Assembly (NCBI RefSeq): GCF_901827155.1
Contig: NZ_LR594659.1
Span: 2,480,001-2,544,000 of the forward strand
From: Variovorax sp. PBL-H6
GTDB taxonomy: Bacteria > Pseudomonadota > Gammaproteobacteria > Burkholderiales > Burkholderiaceae_C
Direction: 5' to 3'
Length of the DNA stretch: 64,000 bases
Under the pieces are notes generated by a model. The model saw only the letters and a list, made by a program, of their open reading frames with translations. It was not told the DNA's origin and searched no databases. Both the position numbers and the translations under genes were made by a program. Below are positions 1-10,851 of this stretch, one piece after another; the stretch's first letter is position 1; every line of letters starts with the position of its first letter.

Positions 1-93
1 GCAGCTTGCGAGGCGGCCTCGGGCCTGCCGGTGCTGACCACGGTCGACAGCGCGGTCAGGGCGCTGCGCACGCGCCTGGCAACGCACGCATAG
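1..93 (+). CDS. C-terminal end of an unidentified protein (partial)
   Basis: The first reading frame is open from the window edge to a TAG at 91-93 and gives 30 residues ending S-A-V-R-A-L-R-T-R-L-A-T-H-A. The regular amphipathic, Arg/Ala-rich tail and strong GC3 look like a real protein C-terminus. The family cannot be named from 30 residues; a C-terminal helix of a racemase-like or Rossmann-type enzyme is only a guess. It ends 257 bp before the first autotransporter and is probably a separate transcription unit. Confidence 0.5.
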   Translation, partial: AACEAASGLPVLTTVDSAVRALRTRLATHA

Positions 94-288
94 CGGTCTT
101 CGCGCTTCGCCGTCTTCGCGCGCCGGTGCTCCGAGGGGCCGACCGGGCGCGAATGAATTCTCGCTTTTTGTCGCATTTGCCTGATCGCGCAGGCGAGCAT
201 TTCTAGCATTCGACCGTCGCCGATCTTCGGGTCTTACGAGCAGCGGTCTGAGCCTCCGGCGTGTGCGTGGGAGACGATGGCCTCTGCC

Positions 289-302
289 GGGCGGTAACGC
301 CC
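289..302 (+). other. Small hairpin upstream of the first autotransporter
   Basis: GGGCG (289-293), loop GTAA, CGCCC (298-302). It is followed by TGTACG repeated twice (about 306-321) and then the AGGAG ribosome site at 341-345. The gene-free stretch 94-350 otherwise shows no ORF worth calling and no clear sigma70 promoter. The hairpin would lie in the 5' leader. Its role is unknown. Confidence 0.3.
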
Positions 303-350
303 GCCCTGTACGTCTTTGTACGCGGGTCCCTGAAACACCCAGGAGCCCGT

Positions 351-3300
351 ATGAACAAAACACATCGCAGCCTTTGGAACCCCGCGCTGGGTGCCTGGGT
401 GGCTGCTCCCGAGAACGCGCGTGCGCGAGGCAAGCGCGGCGCTTCGCGCATCGGGAGGGCTGGCGCACTGATGGCCGCCCTGTGCTGCGTCGTCATGCCT
501 GAAGCCCAGGCGTGTACGGCAGCCAGCACGGCCCAACTGGCTGCCTGTATCGCGGGCAACGATACGGTCATCGATCTCTCGGCATCCATCATCCTGGACG
601 CGCAGTTGCCGGTGATTGGGCGAAGCGTGACGATCAACGGCAACGGGCACAGCCTCGATGGCGCGGGGCAGTTCCGGGGCTTCTTCATCGGCGCGGGAAC
701 CACCACGGTCGATCGCTTGACGATGCAGCACTTGCTGGCGCAGGGCGGTCAGGGCGGAACGGAATCCTTTCCAGGCGGTGGCGGCATGGGCGCTGGTGGT
801 GCGGTGTTCGTGGCCGGTGGGGCGGGGGCCAACCTGAACGACGTGGTCGTCATCGACAACCGTGCCGCGGGTGGCAATGGCGGGAGCAGGGTGTTCAACG
901 GAGGCGGCAGAGCCGGCGGCGGTGGAATGGGCGGCGATGGCAGCAGCGGCACTCCCGACTATGGCGCAGGTGGCGGCGACGGTGGCGGTGGCTTGTTCGA
1001 CCCCGGGCTGCCGAGTCCGATCGGGGGCAGCATCGGCGGCAAAGGCGGCGGCCCCGCGGGCGGCACCGGCACCGGCGTCAATGGCAACAACGGCGGTTTG
1101 TACAGTGGCGGCGCAGGGGGCGGGCGCGACGAGGCTTCCGGCGGAAATGGCGGGCTCGGCGGCGGCGGCGGTGGCAGCGGCGCTGGCGGCAATTTCAGCG
1201 ATGGAGGCAACGGAGGGTTCGGTGGTGGCGGCGGTGGCGGCTACAGCCGGGCAGGACGCGGCGGCTTCGGCGGTGGAGGGGGCGGCGGCAACGGTCTTGA
1301 CGCGGCGGTCGGGGGCTTCGGCGGTGGCAATGGGGGCATCGGCACGTTCGGCATCGCGGGCGGAGGCGGTGCGGGCATGGGCGGCGCCATCTTCGTCATG
1401 GATGGCGGCTCGCTCACCTTGGGCGGCAATACCGAGGTGCGCGGCAACGGCGTCTCTGCCGGCGAGAGCGGCGGCGGTGTTGCGCAAGCCGGCTCGGCCT
1501 TCGGCGCCGGCATCTTCATGCAGGGCGCGGGCAGCACGATGGCCTTTGTGCCCGCTGCCGGCAACACGCAGACCGTGACCGACACGATCGCCGACCAGAA
1601 CGGCTCCGGCGGCACCGGCACCATCGGCCTCGACAAGCGCGGCGCCGGACGGCTGGTCCTGTCGGGCGCCAATACCTACAGCGGCGGCACCAGCGTCAAT
1701 GGAGGCGCACTGTCGATCTCCGCGGACCAGAATCTCGGCCAGGCTTCGTCCGTGCTGACCCTCGACGGTGGCACGCTGCAGAACACCGCAGCCTTCACAA
1801 CGGCGCGCGCCATCAACCTGGGAGTCGCCGGCGGCAGCTTCCAGACCGATGCCGACCTGAGAGCCACCGGCGTCGTGGCAGGAACTGGTGGCTTGATCAA
1901 GACCGGTCAGGGCACGCTGACGCTCGCCGGCACCAACACCTACAGCGGCGGCACCACGATTTCCGGCGGCGAACTGTCGGTGGCGTCCGATGCGAATCTC
2001 GGAGCCGCTTCCGGCGCCCTCGCGTTCAATGGCGGAATTCTTCAAGTCACCGACGCCGCATTCCGATCGACCGCTCGCACCATTCAGATGAGCGCGAACG
2101 GAGGAGGCTTCGACATCGTCCCGTTTTTCGGGGCCTTCAATGTCGGGCAGGTACTCACGGGCGCCGGTGGCTTGACGAAGAAAGGAGCCGGCACGCTGGT
2201 GCTCTCGGGCGCCAACACCTACTCCGGCGGCACCACCCTGGCGGGAGGCGTGCTGGTGGTCTCCGCAGACAACAACCTCGGCGCGGCGTCCGGCAGCCTG
2301 ACCTTCGACGGCGGCACCCTGCGCAGCGGCGGTTCCTTCACGATGGGGCGCAACATCGATCTGCGCGCGGGCGGCGGCACATTCCAGATCAACAACTTCG
2401 TCACGGCGAGCGGCGTCATCAGCGGCGAAGGCGGATTGAGGCAGACGGGTGTCCGCCAGCTGACACTCTCCGGCGTCAACACCTACTCGGGTGGCACGAC
2501 CATCAGCAATGGAATCCTGGTGGGCAGCGCCACCAGTTTCGGCAGTGGCGCGATCGCCAACGACGCTGCGTTGGTGGTCCAGCAGCCGGTTGACGGCACC
2601 CTCGTCAATACGATCTCCGGCAACGGCACATTGACCAAGAGCGGTGCCGGCAAGCTGACGCTCACGGGCGTCAACACCTACCGGGGCGGCACCACCATCA
2701 GCGCCGGCATCCTCGCCGGCAGCGCCACCAGCTTCGGCAGCGGCGGGATCGCTGACAACGCCGCGTTGCTGATCGATCAACCGGGCGATGCCACATTTGC
2801 CAACACGGTTTCGGGCAGCGGCGCATTCACCAAGACCGGTGCCGGGACCTTGACCGTCACAGGCACCAATACGTATGGCGGTGGCACCACGCTTTCGGCC
2901 GGCAAGCTGTCGGTTTCGAGCGATGCCAACCTTGGCGTTGCGTCCGGCGCGCTCGCGTTCGACGGCGGCATGCTGCAAGTGACCGGAACGGCGTTCGGGT
3001 CCACCTCCCGCACGATCGACTGGGGCGCCAACGGAGGGGGCTTCGACATCGTCCAGGGCGACGCCACATTCCGGGTCGGCCAGGCGCTCACGGGAAGCGG
3101 TGCGTTGACGAAGGAAGGCGCGGGCACGCTGGTGCTGTCGGGCGCCAACAATTACGCCGGGGGCACCACCAACAGCGCCGGCACCCTGAGGCTCGAAGCC
3201 GGCGGAACGCTGGCGGGGGCGATCCTCAACAACGCGACCCTCGATATCGCCAGTGCCGACATGGGCGCCGTGACGGCCATCCAGAACAACGCCGCACTGA

Positions 3301-6059
3301 ACTTCCGCGGCGCAGGCTCCGCTGGCCGGGCGGCCATCAGCAACAACTCGACCGCCGACTTCTTTGACACCGCGACAGCCGGCGACGCGGTGATCGCCAC
3401 CGCCGCGAACGGAACCACTCGCTTCCATGATCGAAGCGCCGCAGGGCAGGCCCGTTTCGTCAACGCGGCAGGGGGCGTGGTCGATTTTTCCGCGAGCGGC
3501 GGGCTCGCCGGGGATGGAAAGCTCTCGGCCGGCTCGATCGAGGGCGCGGGCCGATACGCACTCGGCGCCAACGAGCTCACCGTAGGCAGCAACAACCTGT
3601 CCACCGTCGTGAGTGGTGTGATCGACGGGGTTGGCGGATCGCTGGTCAAGAGCGGCACCGGCACCCTCACCCTTGCAGGGGCCAACACATACACAGGCGG
3701 TACAACGGCAACGGGGGGCGTGCTGTCGGCTTCGGCAGACGAGAACCTGGGGGCAGCGTCAGGTTCGCTGACCCTCGACGGCGCGACGCTGCACACCACC
3801 GGTCTGTTTGCGAGCGCGCGCGGCATCCATCTCGGCACCCGCGGCGGGACCCTGCAAACCGATGTCGATCTCGTGGTGAGCGGTGCGGTCGCAGGCGCGG
3901 GCAGCTTGACCAAGACCGGCGCGGGCACCTTGATGCTCGGGGGCGCGAACAGCTATAGCGGCGGCACCGAACTCAAGCAGGGGGGACTCGCGCTCGGCAG
4001 CAACGATGCGCTGGGCACGGGGCCGCTCGCCATGCACGGGGGGACGGCGTTGCGCTTTGCTGCCGATGGCCTGACGCTCGCGAACCCTATCGCTTTCACC
4101 GACGCCGTCGATCCCACGATCGACACGGGGCCCTTCACTGCCACCCTGGCCGGTGCCATCAGCGGGCCTGGGGATCTCGGCAAGACCGGAAGCGGCACGC
4201 TCGTCCTGGCGGGTGCCAACATCTACACCGGCGCGACGAACGTGAGCGAAGGCAGCTTGCGTGCCGGAGCTTTCAACAGCTTCAGTCCTGGCTCCGCTCA
4301 CAGCGTGGCTGCAGGTGCCACCTTCGACCTTGCGGGCTTCAGCCAGAGGATCGCTGGCCTCGACAACGCGGGCACCGTGTCTTTGATCGGCGCCGTTCCG
4401 GGCACCACCCTGACGGTGACGGGTCCCTACGTGGGCAACGCGGGCCTGCTGCGCCTGGGTGCGTCCCTGGGAGACAGCAACAGTCCCAGCGACCGGCTGA
4501 TCCTCAGCGGCCCGAATGCGGCTGCCAGCGGGCGCACCACAGTTCAGGTGGTGAACTTCGGCGGGCTGGGTGCGCTGACGACTGGCAACGGCATCGAACT
4601 CGTCAGTGCGCTCAACGGCGCCACGACCACTGCGCAGACCAGCAGGGATGCCTTCGCGCTTCAAGGTGGCCATGTCGACGCCGGTGCCTACGAATACCGC
4701 CTGCAGCCTGCCGACGCCACAGGTGCCGGGGAAAACTGGTATCTCCGCTCCACCAGCACTTTGTTGGTGATCCCGCCTCTGCCAACGGTCCCGGCAGGGC
4801 CAGTCTTGCCCGGGGGATCGCCGGGCTCGCCTGGCTCGCCGGGTTCACCGGGCTCACCGGGTTCACTAGGGTCGCCGGGTTCACCAGGGTCGCCGGGGTC
4901 GCCGGGGTCGCCGGGGTCGCCAGGGTCGTCGGGCTCCACGGGCTTGCCCGGATCACCGGACACATCCATTTCACCGACCTCGCTTGTTGCGCTGATCTCT
5001 TTGATTTCTCAAATCTCGTCAGGATCACCCGGCTCGCAGACCGTGCCGACTCCACAGCTCACGGCAATCCAGGTCCCCACCTATCGATCCGAAGTGCCCC
5101 TCTTCGCAGCACTGCCGGAGCAACTGCGCCAGGGCAACCTGGCCATGCTCGGCAACCTGCACCAGCGCCTCGGCGACGACGACGTGCGCTCGGCTGCCGG
5201 CGCACAGACCACCGCTGCCTCGGCCACCGGCGAACGCCGCGCCTGGGGCCGCGTCCTCAGCACCGGCCTGAACATCCAGCAAGGCGGGACCGTCAGCCCG
5301 CAAAGCGAAGGGCGCCTGAGTGGCCTGCAAGCCGGCACCGACCTCTGGAGCAATGCCAACTGGCACGCCGGCCTCTACGTCGGCCAGCTCGACGGCGACA
5401 TGGAGGTGAAGGGGTTCGCGCGCGGCATCGCCAACCTCGCCGTCGGCAGCAACGACCTGCGCAGCCAGTACCTGGGTGGCTACGCCACCTACACCGATAC
5501 CAGCGGCTTCTACGTCGACGGCGTGCTGCAGGCGGGGCGTCACCGCTACGAGGTCAAGCCCCAGGCCACTCTGCGGACCAAAGGCAAGGCCAGCAGCCTG
5601 AGCGCCTCGCTGGAGCTCGGCCAGTCCTTCTCGCTCGGCGAGGGCTGGCAGATCCAGCCGCAGGTGCAACTGGTGCACCAGCGCCTGGACCTCGACGACG
5701 TAGACATCGCCGGCGCACGCGTGCACCAGGCGCGCGATGGCACCTGGCTTGCCCGCGTGGGCGTGCGCGTGAAGGGCGACATCGCCACCAGTGCTGGCCG
5801 GCTGCAGCCCTATGCGCGGGTGAACCTGTATCGCGCCTCGGGCGGCAACGATGTCACTCGCTTCATCAACCCGGCGGCCAGCACCGCCATCGAGAGCAGC
5901 AGGGGCAGTACCTCCACCGAATTCGCCGCGGGGTTCACGCTGGGGCTGAGCGAGACGACCAGCCTCTATGGCGAAGTGGGCAAGCAGTGGAATTCGGGCG
6001 GGGCGACGCGCGTGCAGAGCTCCTTGAGCGGGTCCGTCGGCATCAAGGTGCGCTGGTAG
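351..6059 (+). CDS. Giant type Va autotransporter with PATR-repeat passenger (1902 aa)
   Basis: The ATG at 351 is chosen because AGGAG lies 5 nt upstream and because residues 1-30 (M-N-K-T-H-R-S-L-W-N...) form the extended signal peptide region of large autotransporters; cleavage is likely near Ala54. Order: a beta-helix-like start; a very Gly-rich zone (about 133-350); about ten passenger-associated transport repeats of the form G-A-G-T-L-x-L-x-G-x-N-T-Y-x-G-G-T (about 430-1320); a low-complexity Gly-Ser-Pro linker (1484-1537); and a C-terminal 12-strand autotransporter barrel (about 1577-1902) ending in K-V-R-W. The barrel should insert in the outer membrane and expose the passenger, most likely for adhesion or biofilm (family inference). 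No protease or esterase motif was seen. A tandem paralogue follows at 6153. Confidence 0.93.
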   Translation: MNKTHRSLWNPALGAWVAAPENARARGKRGASRIGRAGALMAALCCVVMPEAQACTAASTAQLAACIAGNDTVIDLSASIILDAQLPVIGRSVTINGNGHSLDGAGQFRGFFIGAGTTTVDRLTMQHLLAQGGQGGTESFPGGGGMGAGGAVFVAGGAGANLNDVVVIDNRAAGGNGGSRVFNGGGRAGGGGMGGDGSSGTPDYGAGGGDGGGGLFDPGLPSPIGGSIGGKGGGPAGGTGTGVNGNNGGLYSGGAGGGRDEASGGNGGLGGGGGGSGAGGNFSDGGNGGFGGGGGGGYSRAGRGGFGGGGGGGNGLDAAVGGFGGGNGGIGTFGIAGGGGAGMGGAIFVMDGGSLTLGGNTEVRGNGVSAGESGGGVAQAGSAFGAGIFMQGAGSTMAFVPAAGNTQTVTDTIADQNGSGGTGTIGLDKRGAGRLVLSGANTYSGGTSVNGGALSISADQNLGQASSVLTLDGGTLQNTAAFTTARAINLGVAGGSFQTDADLRATGVVAGTGGLIKTGQGTLTLAGTNTYSGGTTISGGELSVASDANLGAASGALAFNGGILQVTDAAFRSTARTIQMSANGGGFDIVPFFGAFNVGQVLTGAGGLTKKGAGTLVLSGANTYSGGTTLAGGVLVVSADNNLGAASGSLTFDGGTLRSGGSFTMGRNIDLRAGGGTFQINNFVTASGVISGEGGLRQTGVRQLTLSGVNTYSGGTTISNGILVGSATSFGSGAIANDAALVVQQPVDGTLVNTISGNGTLTKSGAGKLTLTGVNTYRGGTTISAGILAGSATSFGSGGIADNAALLIDQPGDATFANTVSGSGAFTKTGAGTLTVTGTNTYGGGTTLSAGKLSVSSDANLGVASGALAFDGGMLQVTGTAFGSTSRTIDWGANGGGFDIVQGDATFRVGQALTGSGALTKEGAGTLVLSGANNYAGGTTNSAGTLRLEAGGTLAGAILNNATLDIASADMGAVTAIQNNAALNFRGAGSAGRAAISNNSTADFFDTATAGDAVIATAANGTTRFHDRSAAGQARFVNAAGGVVDFSASGGLAGDGKLSAGSIEGAGRYALGANELTVGSNNLSTVVSGVIDGVGGSLVKSGTGTLTLAGANTYTGGTTATGGVLSASADENLGAASGSLTLDGATLHTTGLFASARGIHLGTRGGTLQTDVDLVVSGAVAGAGSLTKTGAGTLMLGGANSYSGGTELKQGGLALGSNDALGTGPLAMHGGTALRFAADGLTLANPIAFTDAVDPTIDTGPFTATLAGAISGPGDLGKTGSGTLVLAGANIYTGATNVSEGSLRAGAFNSFSPGSAHSVAAGATFDLAGFSQRIAGLDNAGTVSLIGAVPGTTLTVTGPYVGNAGLLRLGASLGDSNSPSDRLILSGPNAAASGRTTVQVVNFGGLGALTTGNGIELVSALNGATTTAQTSRDAFALQGGHVDAGAYEYRLQPADATGAGENWYLRSTSTLLVIPPLPTVPAGPVLPGGSPGSPGSPGSPGSPGSLGSPGSPGSPGSPGSPGSPGSSGSTGLPGSPDTSISPTSLVALISLISQISSGSPGSQTVPTPQLTAIQVPTYRSEVPLFAALPEQLRQGNLAMLGNLHQRLGDDDVRSAAGAQTTAASATGERRAWGRVLSTGLNIQQGGTVSPQSEGRLSGLQAGTDLWSNANWHAGLYVGQLDGDMEVKGFARGIANLAVGSNDLRSQYLGGYATYTDTSGFYVDGVLQAGRHRYEVKPQATLRTKGKASSLSASLELGQSFSLGEGWQIQPQVQLVHQRLDLDDVDIAGARVHQARDGTWLARVGVRVKGDIATSAGRLQPYARVNLYRASGGNDVTRFINPAASTAIESSRGSTSTEFAAGFTLGLSETTSLYGEVGKQWNSGGATRVQSSLSGSVGIKVRW
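4807..4950 (+). repeat. 9-nt coding minisatellite, collagen-like Gly-Ser-Pro linker
   Basis: About sixteen near-perfect repeats of a 9-nt unit (GGx TCx CCx) encode consecutive G-S-P triplets between the passenger and the barrel of the first autotransporter. One unit reads G-S-L and one G-S-S. The unit is a multiple of three, so copy changes by slippage would alter linker length without breaking the frame. The second autotransporter has an unrelated Pro/Ala linker here. Confidence 0.85.
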
Positions 6060-6152
6060 GTGCCAAAAAACGATGAAGCGAAACCGGTCGTAGGCATCCC
6101 CTGCCTGGCGCCCGTCACGCGGCTGATTTTTATATCGACCTGAGAGATCCCC

Positions 6153-9100
6153 ATGAATAGAACACATCGCAGCCTTTGGAACTCCGCGCTCGGCACGTGG
6201 GTGGCCGCGCCGGAGAACGCTCGTGCGCGAGGCAAGGGCGGCCGCGCTGCTTTGTGCATGGCGAAGGCCTGTGCGCTGACCGCGGCCGTGTGGTGCGCCG
6301 GCCTGCCTGCCGCCCATGCGTGTGTCGCTGGCAACACAGACCAATTGGCTGCCTGCATCGCCGGCAACGATTCGGTCATCGATCTCACCGCGTCCATCAC
6401 GCTCACCCGAAACCTGCCGGTGTTGTCGCGCAGCGTGACCATCAATGGCGGGCAGAACCAGAACCAGAGCTTCATGCTGGATGGCGACGGGAAGTACCGC
6501 GGTCTCGTCATCGGTGCGGGCACCACGACCGTCAACAATCTGATCATGCAGAACCTGCGCGCCCAGGGAGGTAACGGCGGGACGGACTACATCCCGGGTG
6601 GCGGCGGCATGGGCGCGGGCGGGGCAGTGTTCGTGATGACCAGCGCAGGGGCCGACCTGAACAACGTACGCATCATCGGCAGCAGCGCGGTCGGTGGCAG
6701 CGGCGGTGCGCCGCTGGACCAGTCGATCGGCAATAACTCCGGCGGCGGCGTAGGCGGCGGCGGTGGGATGGGCGGCAATGGTGGTGGATTTGTCGCGGGA
6801 GCAACCGCGGTGGCCCGCGGTGGTGGCGGCTTGTTCGACGACGGCGGCGTCGGTTTGGCGGGGACCACCGTTTTCTTTCGCATTGGCGGGATCGGAGGTG
6901 GGCCAGCCGGCGGTGCTGGGGGTAACCAAAGCAGTGGGGAAAACGGCGGCCTCTACAGCGGTGGAGGAGGAGCCGCCAATGCGCTTGACGAGACAACGAT
7001 CAGACGCGGCGGAAGCGGCGGCTTCGGCGGCGGCGGCGGTGGTGGAGCGCGCTTCGGCGGTGGGGCCGCTTCGCAGTCCGGAGGCGAGGGAGGCTTTGGA
7101 GGTGGCGGTGGTGGTGGTACGAGGGCGGCGGGGCAGGCGGCTTTGGCGGTGGCGGGGGCGGGGGCTGGGCCGACCTCGCTTCGGGTGTTGGTGGGTTCGG
7201 CGGAGGGAACGGCGGCTCCGGCTTTGAGCTTCCAGGATTCCCTTCCCTGAGGGGAGGCGGCGGTGGCGCAGGCATGGGCGGTGCCATCTTCGTCGTGGAG
7301 GGCGGGTCGCTCACCTTGAGCGGCAGCACGGAGGTGAGCGGCAACAGCGTGGTTGGTGGCATCAAAGGCTCCTCCGTTGCGCAAGATGGTTCGGCTTTCG
7401 GCGCAGGCATCTTCATGCAGGGCAATGGCACGCTTGCCTTTGCGCCTGCTGCCGGCGCAACACAAACGATGGCTGACGTGATCGCCGACCAGACCGGCTC
7501 TGGCGGGACACCAAGTAATGCCGGCAGCGTCGGCCTGATCAAGAGAGGCGGCGGACGGCTGGTCCTTTCCGCCGAGAACACCTACAGCGGCGGCACTACC
7601 GTCACCGGTGGAACGCTGTCAATCTCGTCAAACCGGAACCTGGGCTCGGCGCTCACCCTGGCGCCGTTGACGCTCGATGGAGGCACTCTGCAAGGCACCG
7701 CAAGCTTCACGATGGCCCGTGACATCCACATCGGCAGCGGTGGGGCCGGCATTCAGACCGACGGCGACTTGAGTTCCGACGGCGACATCTCCGGCACGGG
7801 CGGCGTGACAAAGACCGGCGCAGGCCTATTGATCCTCAATGGAAACAACACTTACCTGGGCGGCACGCGCTTGGTCGAAGGCATGGTTTCCGTCTCCAGA
7901 GATGCGAATTTGGGTGAGGCCGCGGGCGGCCTCGTGCTGGACGGTGGCACCCTTCGGACGGTCGGCGATCTGACGACGAACCGCGCCACGACTCTGGGGG
8001 GTGGCACGATCTCGACATCCGGGTCACTGACCCATCGGGGTGCAATCGGCGGACCAGGCCCTCTCATCAAGGAAGGATTCGGCAACTTGGTCCTGACCGG
8101 CGCCAACACTTACGGCGGCGGCACCATCGTCGCACTGGGCACGTTGTCGATTTCCGCAGACCAGAACCTGGGCCAGCTATCCACTCCTCTGACCGTCGCC
8201 AGCGGCACGCTGCGCACGACCAGCGCCTTTGCCACGGCCCGCCGCATCGTGGTCTCCGAGGCTACCTTTCAGACCGATGCGGATCTCGTGGCGAGCGGCG
8301 ACATCGAGGGCCGGAACTTGATCAAGACCGGTACCGGCACGTTGACCCTTGCCGGCAACAACACTTACACGGGCGGCACGCGCATCAACGAAGGTGTGGT
8401 GTCCGTATCCGGCGATGCCAACCTGGGCGTTGCCGCCGGGCTTCTCTTCTTCAACGGGGGAACGTTGCGAGCCACGGGCAACCTGACTATGAACCGCGGC
8501 GCAACCGTCGAAGGGCAGGGCGGCACGATCGACACGCTTGCGGGCACCGTCGTGACGCAAGGAGGCTCGATCGGCGGCTCCGGCGGCCTCGTCAAGACCG
8601 GTGCCGGCACCCTGACCCTGACCGCGACCAACAGCTACGGGGGCGGCACCACCCTCGATGCTGGCACCTTGGCTGGGAGCGCGACCAGCTTCGGCGGTGG
8701 CCCCATCGCCAACAACGCCGCGCTGCGCATCGACCAGCCCGTCGATGCGACATTCGCAAACACTGTCACCGGCAGCGGAACCTTGACCAAGACCGGCACC
8801 GGCACCCTGACGCTCACCGGCGAGAACAGCTACAGCGGGGGCACCGACCTCAAGCAAGGCGGCCTTGCCATCGGCAACAGCCGTGCGCTCGGCACCGGCG
8901 CGCTCGCCATGCACGAAGACACCAAATTGCGCTTTGCCGCGGACGGGCTCGCGCTGAGCAACCCCATTGCCTTCACCGATGCCGTCGATCCCATCGTCGA
9001 CACCGGCCCCTTCACCGCCACGCTCGCCGGGGCCATCACCGGCCCTGGCGACCTGAGCAAGATCGGAAGCGGCACCCTCATCCTCTCGGGCGCCAACAGC

Positions 9101-10779
9101 TACACCGGCGCCACCGGCGTCACTGAAGGCACTCTGCGTGCAGGTGCAGCCAACACCTTCAGTCCGGGCTCGGCCCACAGCGTTGCCTCCGGCGCCACGC
9201 TTGATCTTGATGGCTTCAGCCAAGGCATCGCGGCCCTCACCAATGCTGGTACCGTCTCCCTCATCGGCTCTGCCCCAGGCACCACCCTCGCCGTCACCGG
9301 CCCGTACGTGGGCAACAACGGCCTCCTGCGCCTGGGCACCTCGCTGGGAGACAGCGCCAGCTCCAGCGACCGACTCGTCCTCAGCGGCCCCGCAGCCGTG
9401 GCCAGCGGGCGCACCACTGTGCAGGTCGTCAATTTCGGTGGCCTGGGCGGCCTCACCACCGGCAGCGGTATCGAACTGGTGAGCGCCATCAACGGCGCCA
9501 CCACCACTGCGCAGAGCACGAAGGACGCCTTCGCCCTGCAGGGCGGCCATGTGGATGCGGGCGCGTACGAATACCGCCTGCAGGCGGGCGATGCGAACGG
9601 AGCAGGAGAGAGCTGGTATCTGCGCTCCACCAGCACCATCATTCCCCCGCCCCCGCCCCCGCCGCCCCCGCCGCCCCGGCTCCTCCGGCTCCTCCGGCGC
9701 CGCCCGCCCCACCGGAGCCCCCGGCCCCGCCGGCACCCCCGGCACCACCGGTGTCCGCGGAGCCGCCGGTGTCATCACCCGCGGCCATCCAGGTGCCCAC
9801 CTACCGCGCCGAAGTGCCCCTCTTCGCAGCACTGCCGGAGCAACTGCGCCAGGGCAACCTGGCCATGCTCGGCAACCTGCACCAGCGCCTCGGCGACGAC
9901 GACGTGCGCTCGGCTGCCGGCGCACAGACCACTGCTGCCTCGGCCACTGGCGAACGACGGGCATGGGGCCGCGTCCTCAGCACCGGCCTGAACATCCAGC
10001 AAGGCGGGACCGTCAGCCCGCAAAGCGAAGGGCGCCTGAGTGGCCTGCAAGCCGGCACCGACCTGTGGAGCAATGCCAACTGGCACGCCGGCCTCTACGT
10101 CGGCCAGCTCGACGGCGACATGCAGGTCAAGGGTTTCGCCCGCGGCATCGCCAACCTCGCCGTGGGCAGCAACGACCTGCGCAGCCAATACCTGGGCGGC
10201 TACGCCACCTATACCGATACCAGTGGTTTCTACGTCGACGGCGTGCTGCAGGCGGGGCGTCACCGCTATGAGGTCAAGCCCCAGGCCACTCTGCGTACCA
10301 AGGGCAAGGCCAGCAGCCTGAGCGCATCGCTGGAGCTCGGCCAGTCCTTCGCGCTCGGCGAGGGCTGGCAGATCCAGCCGCAGGTGCAAGTGGTGCACCA
10401 GCGCCTGGACCTCGACGATGTGGACATTGCGGGTGCGCGCGTGCACCAGGAGCGCGATGGCACCTGGCTTGCCCGCGTGGGCGTGCGCGTGAAGGGCGAC
10501 ATCGCCACGAGTGCAGGCCGCCTGCAACCCTATGCGCGCCTGAACCTGTATCGCGCCTCGGGCGGCAACGACACCACAAGCTTCATCAACCCGGCAGCCC
10601 GCACCGCGATCGCCAGCAGCAGGGGCGGCACCTCCACCGAACTGGCAACAGGCTTCACGCTGGGCCTGAGCGAATCGACCAGCCTCTACGGCGAGGTCGG
10701 CAAGCTGTGGGCCTCGGGCGGCGACGCCCGCGTGCAGAGCTCCTTGAGCGGATCCGCCGGCATCAAGGTGCGCTGGTAG
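6153..10779 (+). pseudogene. Second giant autotransporter, split by two frameshifts
   Basis: The ATG at 6153 begins a second extended signal peptide (M-N-R-T-H-R-S-L-W-N). The frame runs to about 7118 in a GGT repeat, continues in another frame (Y-E-G-G-G-A-G-G-F...) to a C-rich Pro tract at about 9643-9677, and continues in the third frame (A-P-P-A-P-P...) to the barrel end K-V-R-W at 10779. Each junction needs one added base, so each looks like a 1-nt deletion. Joined, it gives about 1540 residues with a Gly-rich zone, seven PATR repeats, a Pro/Ala linker and a complete barrel. As read, translation stops at 7250. Both lesions lie in simple repeats, so sequencing error, true decay and slippage switching all remain possible. 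The barrel DNA is almost the same as that of the first copy. Confidence 0.8.
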
Positions 10780-10851
10780 AGGAGGCGGCGCCCTGAACGG
10801 AGGCTGACCGGCCTCCTCGCGATAATCGGCGCTCTTGAAAAAGGAGCGTGC

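Noticed and set aside
234..3428. Very long antisense frame (over 1000 codons) opposite the first autotransporter, and similar frames at 5025-6929 and 8177-9964
   Set aside because: These are shadows of Gly/Ala-rich coding DNA with strong GC3. They have no family-like sequence or ribosome site and lie fully opposite a recognisable gene.
4807..4950. CRISPR-like array
   Set aside because: The units are 9 nt, contiguous and coding (Gly-Ser-Pro), with no spacers.
7100..7130. Programmed -1 frameshift in the second autotransporter
   Set aside because: No X-XXY-YYZ slippery heptamer or strong downstream structure was found at either junction, and two such events in one gene would be unlikely.
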